Origin: Candidatus Villigracilaceae bacterium | Lineage (GTDB): Bacteria; Chloroflexota; Anaerolineae; Anaerolineales; Villigracilaceae | Reading direction: 5' to 3' | DNA: 42,504 nt | Assembly (NCBI GenBank): GCA_026645935.1 | Contig: JAPKMP010000028.1 | Coordinates: 1 to 42,504, forward strand | Notes under the pieces: generated by a model | The model's input: the letters and a program-made list of their open reading frames with translations, nothing else | What the model was told of the DNA's origin: nothing | Database searches by the model: none | In this document: positions 38,590 to 42,504 of the stretch, piece by piece | How the letters are laid out: every line of letters begins with the position of its first letter | Numbering within the stretch: the first letter of the stretch is position 1 | Translations under genes and position numbers: made by a program

Positions 38590-39867
38590 ATGAAAACAAC
38601 CGTTCAGACCGTAAAAGGTGTGCGCGAGTTCTATCCCGAAACCATGTCGCTTCGAAACTATCTTTATGAGAAAGTTCGAAGCGCTTCTCGGTCATTTGGC
38701 TATCAGGAATGGGATGGTCCGTTCATCGAGACGATCGATCTTTACGCGGCAAAATCTGGCGAAGAACTGGTGAAAAAACAATCGTTCGTGTTCGAGGATC
38801 GCGGTGGGGACTTGGTGACCTTACGTCCCGAGTTGACGCCCAGCCTGGCACGCATGATCGCGGCAAAACAGGGACAGTTGACTTTTCCCGTCCGCTGGTG
38901 GTCGTTCGGTCCATTCTGGCGCTACGAACAGCCGCAAAAAGGCCGCACGCGGGAATTTTTTCAATGGAATATCGATATGGTCGGAGCAGATTCCCCCGAA
39001 GCAGACGCGGAGATGATCGCCATTGCCGCGACCTTCCTGCGCTCGGTCGGGCTGGACCCGACGCGTGTTTCCATATTCGTGAATGATCGCAGCCTGATGA
39101 CCTCCCAGTTTGACAGGCTGGACGTCTCAGTTGAGAAACGCGTCGATGCGTCGAACCTGATCGACCGACGCTCGAAAATGAAGCCGGATGCCTGGGAGGC
39201 ATACGGCTTGGAGATGGGATTAAGCCAGAGGCAGATCGATGGTCTGAAGCAAGTGCTTGAAGATTACAACCTTTGGAAACAAAGCGATAATCTTCAGAGG
39301 GTTTTTGCAGCACTGGACGCGCTGGGAGTTAGAGAATATATTAAATTCGACCCTGCAGTCATGCGCGGACTGCTGTATTACACCAGCACCGTTTTCGAGG
39401 CATTCGATCTCACTGGATCAGTCCGCCGCTCGATCCTGGGCGGAGGGAGGTACGACAATCTGCTGGAAGATGTCGGCGGTGATTCCCTGCCGGCAACGGG
39501 ATTTGCAATGGGCGATGTGGTCATTGGAATTGTTTTGCAGGAAGCGGGGCTGGTCCCTGATTTCGAACCCAGCCCGGCACAGGTGTTGGTGACCGTCTTC
39601 GATAAGAACCTATGGGTGCAGTCCCTTTCTCTTGCGTCCGAATTACGCCAGGCGGGACTCAATGTGATGGTTTATCCCGAACCCGTCAAATTGCCGAAGC
39701 AATTCAAGTTTGCAGACAAAATGAAGATGCGGGTCGCGATGGTGCTTGGACCGGACGAGGTAGAAAAAGACCTGGTCGTGGTCAAGAACCTTGGGACGGG
39801 AGATCAGTTACAAGTCAAGAGGGAGGCGGTTCTTGAGTCGATTAAGGGGATTTTGAAAAATGCCTGA
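38590..39867 (+). CDS. hisS: Histidyl-tRNA synthetase
   Basis: The 425-residue class II synthetase has TVKGVREFYPE at the N-terminus, VTLRPELTPSLARM (motif around the catalytic fold), motif 2 region FWRYEQPQKGRTREFFQWN, the histidine-binding MRGLLYYTSTVFEAFD and GGGRYDNLL, then FAMGDVV. A C-terminal anticodon-binding domain is present (QVLVTVFDKNLWV to GPDEVEKDLVVVKNL), which separates it from the regulator HisZ. The usual histidine-pocket sequence is GLDYY; here it is GLLYY, so an Asp is replaced by Leu. The start has GGAGA upstream. An extended -10 box TGCTACAAT (38555-38563) lies upstream. The GNAT gene and tRNA-His gene follow. Confidence 0.9.
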   Translation: MKTTVQTVKGVREFYPETMSLRNYLYEKVRSASRSFGYQEWDGPFIETIDLYAAKSGEELVKKQSFVFEDRGGDLVTLRPELTPSLARMIAAKQGQLTFPVRWWSFGPFWRYEQPQKGRTREFFQWNIDMVGADSPEADAEMIAIAATFLRSVGLDPTRVSIFVNDRSLMTSQFDRLDVSVEKRVDASNLIDRRSKMKPDAWEAYGLEMGLSQRQIDGLKQVLEDYNLWKQSDNLQRVFAALDALGVREYIKFDPAVMRGLLYYTSTVFEAFDLTGSVRRSILGGGRYDNLLEDVGGDSLPATGFAMGDVVIGIVLQEAGLVPDFEPSPAQVLVTVFDKNLWVQSLSLASELRQAGLNVMVYPEPVKLPKQFKFADKMKMRVAMVLGPDEVEKDLVVVKNLGTGDQLQVKREAVLESIKGILKNA

Positions 39868-40324
39868 GATTCGCCCCGTCTTGATCGATAACTGGCGGGA
39901 ACTTATCGATTTGAAAGTTCGCGAAGATCAGAATCATTTTGTCGCTTCAAATTTATATTCGATTGCCCAATCAAAATTCGGCGATGAATACGAGGGGCAC
40001 TGGGATTTGTACCCCTTTGGAATCTACGACGATGAAGGCAAGCCTGTGGGGTTTTTGATGTATGCTGTTAATTTCTCGCATCCCACCCATCAAGCATTCA
40101 TTCAGCGGTTGATGGTGGATGAAAAGTTTCAGGGCCGGGGCTATGGAAAGTTCGGCATGAAGTGGATGTTGGACTTGTTCCATGCCGACGAGCGGATTCA
40201 AGCAGTGGGCATTTCTTATGCGCCGCAAAACAAAGTCGCTCGAAAGTTGTATGCAAGTTTGGGATTCGAGGAGACCGGCAGAATCGTTGACGATGAGACT
40301 GAAGCGATGCTGAAACTACGTTGA
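39860..40324 (+). CDS. GNAT-family N-acetyltransferase
   Basis: The 154-residue protein has the GNAT fold with the acetyl-CoA-binding segment RLMVDEKFQGRGYGKFGMKWML (QGRGYG loop, about 86-92) and the closing GISYAPQNKVARKLYASLGFEETGRI. It is similar to diamine (spermidine) acetyltransferases by the N-terminal REDQNHFVASNLYSIAQ pattern, so a polyamine-type acceptor is possible. It overlaps hisS by eight bases and is therefore cotranscribed and probably translationally coupled with it. tRNA-His follows 30 bases later. Confidence 0.85.
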   Translation: MPEIRPVLIDNWRELIDLKVREDQNHFVASNLYSIAQSKFGDEYEGHWDLYPFGIYDDEGKPVGFLMYAVNFSHPTHQAFIQRLMVDEKFQGRGYGKFGMKWMLDLFHADERIQAVGISYAPQNKVARKLYASLGFEETGRIVDDETEAMLKLR

Positions 40325-40354
40325 TTTGTGGTAAAATAGCAACCGCTTTTGTAT

Positions 40355-40427
40355 GGCGGATGTAGCTCAATGGCAGAGCACCTGACTGTGGCTCAGGTGG
40401 TTGTGGGTTCGAGACCCATCATCCGCC
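40355..40427 (+). tRNA. tRNA-His (anticodon GTG)
   Basis: A cloverleaf is seen by eye: acceptor GCGGATG/CATCCGC, D-stem with AGCTCAATGGCAGAGC, anticodon stem CCTGA/TCAGG around CTGTGGC with anticodon GTG (40388-40390), and T-arm with GGTTCGAGACC. G-1 is encoded at 40355 and faces C73, as expected for tRNA-His. The CCA end is not encoded (CTG follows). A TAAAAT hexamer is 18 bases upstream. It lies directly behind hisS and the GNAT gene and is followed by a terminator. Confidence 0.95.
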
Positions 40428-40431
40428 CTGA

Positions 40432-40472
40432 AAAAAAGACATCCGAAGCCAAACACTTCGGATGTCTTTTTT
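40432..40472. terminator. Strong bidirectional terminator after tRNA-His
   Basis: AAAAGACATCCGAAG and CTTCGGATGTCTTTT pair perfectly across a seven-base loop, with A/U runs on both sides. It ends the rightward hisS/GNAT/tRNA-His transcript and the leftward BNR protein transcript. Confidence 0.92.
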
Positions 40473-40476
40473 AACT

Positions 40477-41895
40477 CTACTCTCCTCTTACATACCATAT
40501 CGATCCGGGCGAATCATAACTGTAGCCTTCGCCCATGATGATATGGGTAGTGCCTTCTTCGTCGATATCCATTTCATAATAATCACCGAAGGGAAAGCGG
40601 AATCCATCTGCAGTGATGTAGCTGGAATAACCGTCCACGAATGCGGAAACGTCCTGTTCGTTTGTCCAGGTTGAGCCGCCATTTGTGGATGAGCGGTAAT
40701 AGGTATTCCACCAGCCATTGGTCCTTTCGTCCATCCACGAGATGCGTACGTCGCCGTTGCCGGTTGCTGTGATGGCGGGGAAGTTATGCGAAATGTTAGG
40801 ACCGGCAGTAGAGACTTCTACACGTGAACTCCACGTACTTCCATTGTTTGTTGACTTGTAAAAGTAGATGCGGGCTGGTCCAAAATCCGCATTGTTCGCA
40901 TTCGACAGGGCGTACGCATTGCCTGCTTCATCGCCTGCCATGACGATCTGCGCCCCGAGATAAGCCCATCCGCATAAGTAATCGGCGGGGCATTTTTCAG
41001 GGGCGCGGGAGACATCGACGACTTTGTTTGTCCAGGTGGCGCCGCCGTCAGTGGATTTGCTGATGACGAGATTTACATTTCCTTTCGCGCCGCCATTTTG
41101 CTCATAACCTGCCCATGACATAAATGCGGTTCCGTTTGGGGCAACATAGCCGCCTCCAGCCATTGGCCACCCAAGTTTTCCCTTGAATTTTATTTCGGTC
41201 TGAGTAAAGGTCTGCCCGCCATCGTGCGATGAGGCGACAAATAACTTCTGGGTATGCGTATAGGAAATGTACACATCCTGCCCGCGCACAGCGAGGATGG
41301 GTTTGTCAACTGCGGCATTGGTGGAGTCGGCGATCACAACCGACCAGGTCGCGCCAAAATCGGTGGATTTGGCGACTGCGATATCGCTCTTATTCGCTTC
41401 CATCCACACAGCATAGACCGTTCTTCCATCAAGAGGATCAACGGCGATTTGAGAATCCCATTGACCGGTGTTCGCACCGTCGGTGTATATCGGAGCGGGC
41501 GCTCCCCAGGTTGATCCGTGATCGTTGCTGATTTGAATGACCTGGGTGGGATTGCCGCAGGTATTGCATCCCGGCACGCCGTAGTATTGCGCGTAAAGCA
41601 TGTAAACGTGTCCGAAGCGGTCCGCTGCAATGGCGGGTTCCCATTGATCGCCATCGAAGAATCCAAGGCGCGTCTGGGTTGAAAATCCGCTGGGCGGTGC
41701 GGGTGGCGCTTTGACTCCCGAGGGAATCGGCGCGGCGATGACGGATGCCAGAGGACCCACTGTTTTTCGTTTGGCTTTTGCAGGGGTTTCTTCCCCGGTG
41801 GGAGGTAATGCGCCCATGTTTGCTGCCGTTAGTGCAGCAAGGGCAATCAGGACCAACAGGACGAGCAATTGCGTGCGGGTAGCGCGTGCAGACAT
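40477..41895 (-). CDS. Exported BNR-repeat (sialidase-fold) protein
   Basis: The 472-residue protein has an N-terminal membrane/signal helix (QLLVLLVLIALAALTAANM, about 9-27). Its body is a b-propeller with at least six Asp-box repeats of S-x-D/N-x-G-x-T-W: SNDHGSTWG, STDFGATWS, SHDGGQTF, STDGGATWT, STNNGSTWS and STNGGSTWT. The fold is that of sialidases and other glycosidases or binding proteins, but the Arg triad and Tyr/Glu of true sialidases cannot be confirmed by eye, so enzymatic activity is open. A TTGACA-N18-TAAACT promoter is at 41944-41973 and GAGGAG is upstream of the ATG. It diverges from glgA. Confidence 0.82.
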   Translation of the reverse strand: MSARATRTQLLVLLVLIALAALTAANMGALPPTGEETPAKAKRKTVGPLASVIAAPIPSGVKAPPAPPSGFSTQTRLGFFDGDQWEPAIAADRFGHVYMLYAQYYGVPGCNTCGNPTQVIQISNDHGSTWGAPAPIYTDGANTGQWDSQIAVDPLDGRTVYAVWMEANKSDIAVAKSTDFGATWSVVIADSTNAAVDKPILAVRGQDVYISYTHTQKLFVASSHDGGQTFTQTEIKFKGKLGWPMAGGGYVAPNGTAFMSWAGYEQNGGAKGNVNLVISKSTDGGATWTNKVVDVSRAPEKCPADYLCGWAYLGAQIVMAGDEAGNAYALSNANNADFGPARIYFYKSTNNGSTWSSRVEVSTAGPNISHNFPAITATGNGDVRISWMDERTNGWWNTYYRSSTNGGSTWTNEQDVSAFVDGYSSYITADGFRFPFGDYYEMDIDEEGTTHIIMGEGYSYDSPGSIWYVRGE

Positions 41896-41943
41896 GGCAC
41901 TCTCCTCAAGAATTGGTTTTATCCGATGGGCTGGATATACAGT

Positions 41944-41973
41944 AGTTTACAGAATCGGCAGGGTGGTTGTCAA
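41944..41973 (-). promoter_or_regulatory. Candidate promoter of the BNR-repeat gene
   Basis: On the minus strand TTGACA (41968-41973) and TAAACT (41944-41949) are 18 bases apart. The -35 box is perfect and the -10 matches four of six. The start codon at 41895 is about 50 bases downstream. Confidence 0.5.
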
Positions 41974-42006
41974 GCAGGAAGGCCGTTTTCATGTAAAATA
42001 GCCTCC

Positions 42007-42504
42007 ATGCCCAAAACCATCAATGTGCTATTCCTCGCCGCCGAAGCGGATCCTTTCATCAAGGTCGGCGGTTTGGGGGATGTTGCGGGGGTTCTGCCGC
42101 GTGAACTGCGCGCGCTTTCCACCGATGAAGTGACGCTCGACGTGCGGCTCGTGTTGCCGTATCACCAATCTGTGAAGGCGGAGAATCTCCGTCCCGTGGA
42201 ACTCTTTTCCATACCGCGAGGCGATTCCGAGGTCGGGGTGGAGGCGTTCGAGACGTCGCATGACGGCATGCCCGTCTATTTGATCAACGGCGACCCCATA
42301 CGCTCGGGAGGCTCGGTCTATTCGCTCGACACAAAACTGGACACGGAAAAATATGTGTTCTTCTCGCTGGCGGCAATCGAGCTGACGAAACATATCAACT
42401 TTCAACCGGATGTGATACATGCGAACGATTGGCATACGGCGTTGAGCGTATATGTAAACCTGACGAAACGTTGGGAAGCCGGTGCGAAACATGTGGCGGG
42501 ATTG
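42007..42504 (+). CDS. glgA: Glycogen/starch synthase, N-terminal part (cut at the window edge)
   Basis: The first 166 residues are visible with no stop before the edge. They begin MPKTINVLFLAAEADPFIKVGGLGDVAG. KVGGLGDV (Lys19, Gly21, Gly22) is the ADP-glucose-binding motif at the start of GT5 glycogen synthases, and FQPDVIHANDWHTAL (about 133-147) is also typical. It would elongate a-1,4-glucan from ADP- or UDP-glucose. A full protein would be about 480-500 residues. No Shine-Dalgarno is visible; TAAAAT ends seven bases before the ATG, so translation may be leaderless. It diverges from the BNR gene. Confidence 0.93.
   Translation, partial: MPKTINVLFLAAEADPFIKVGGLGDVAGVLPRELRALSTDEVTLDVRLVLPYHQSVKAENLRPVELFSIPRGDSEVGVEAFETSHDGMPVYLINGDPIRSGGSVYSLDTKLDTEKYVFFSLAAIELTKHINFQPDVIHANDWHTALSVYVNLTKRWEAGAKHVAGL

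Noticed and set aside
38590-39867. HisZ, the regulatory subunit of ATP phosphoribosyltransferase
   Set aside because: A C-terminal anticodon-binding domain and the tRNA-His gene next door point to HisRS; HisZ lacks that domain.

Overview
The window looks like a chromosomal segment of a Chloroflexota bacterium, most likely class Anaerolineae. This is inferred from gene content and style: a 472-residue class II aldolase-like protein, XRE-cupin and SPFH proteins, a sufR|sufCBD-X-SU cluster, a group 3b-type NiFe hydrogenase operon, multihaem cytochromes, Thr/Pro-rich lipoproteins, and short palindromic repeats between genes. No similarity search was possible. There is no transposase, integrase or CRISPR array. 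The DNA is almost fully coding, and both edges cut a gene: a lipoprotein with a possible DUF348 motif on the left and glycogen synthase glgA on the right.

Layout: 1-4.9 kb has mixed housekeeping genes (TrmH/SpoU methyltransferase, acyltransferase 3, NAD(P)HX repair enzyme Nnr, SPFH protein with a C-terminal helix-turn-helix). 5.0-9.9 kb is a leftward molybdenum hydroxylase operon: a fused FAD/[2Fe-2S] subunit, a small membrane protein, the molybdopterin subunit, and the XdhC maturation factor. 10-14.6 kb has a helical protein of unknown role, the aldolase, a NUDIX hydrolase, a cNMP-binding-domain histidine kinase, a tiny antitoxin-like protein and an SH3b-like lipoprotein.

14.9-21.3 kb is a leftward cluster that reads as a sulfur-redox and sulfur-import unit: an ArsR regulator translationally coupled to an octahaem cytochrome c of the tetrathionate-reductase type, a seven-haem cytochrome c fused to a b-type cytochrome anchor (with an EF-hand loop), and two YeeE/YedE proteins, one carrying a rhodanese domain that lacks its catalytic cysteine. 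This is the best candidate for an undescribed system. An XRE-cupin regulator diverges from it.

22.2-30.2 kb is iron-sulfur cluster assembly. sufR and a sufT-like gene diverge from sufC, sufB, sufD, a gene for a lysine-rich protein, sufS, sufU, a lipoprotein and a Rieske ferredoxin. A consensus promoter and an inverted repeat overlapping its -35 box lie between the two arms. The Fe-S proteins elsewhere in the window would draw on this machinery.

30.4-33.3 kb has a double GNAT protein, a PIG-L/DinB pair and a methyltransferase. 33.4-38.4 kb is a tightly overlapping operon: cNMP-binding protein, hydB, hydG, hydD, hydA and the maturation protease, i.e. a cytoplasmic NAD(P)-linked hydrogenase that in related enzymes can also reduce sulfur. 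38.6-40.4 kb has hisS, a GNAT gene and tRNA-His(GTG). The window ends with a secreted BNR/sialidase-fold protein and the start of glgA.
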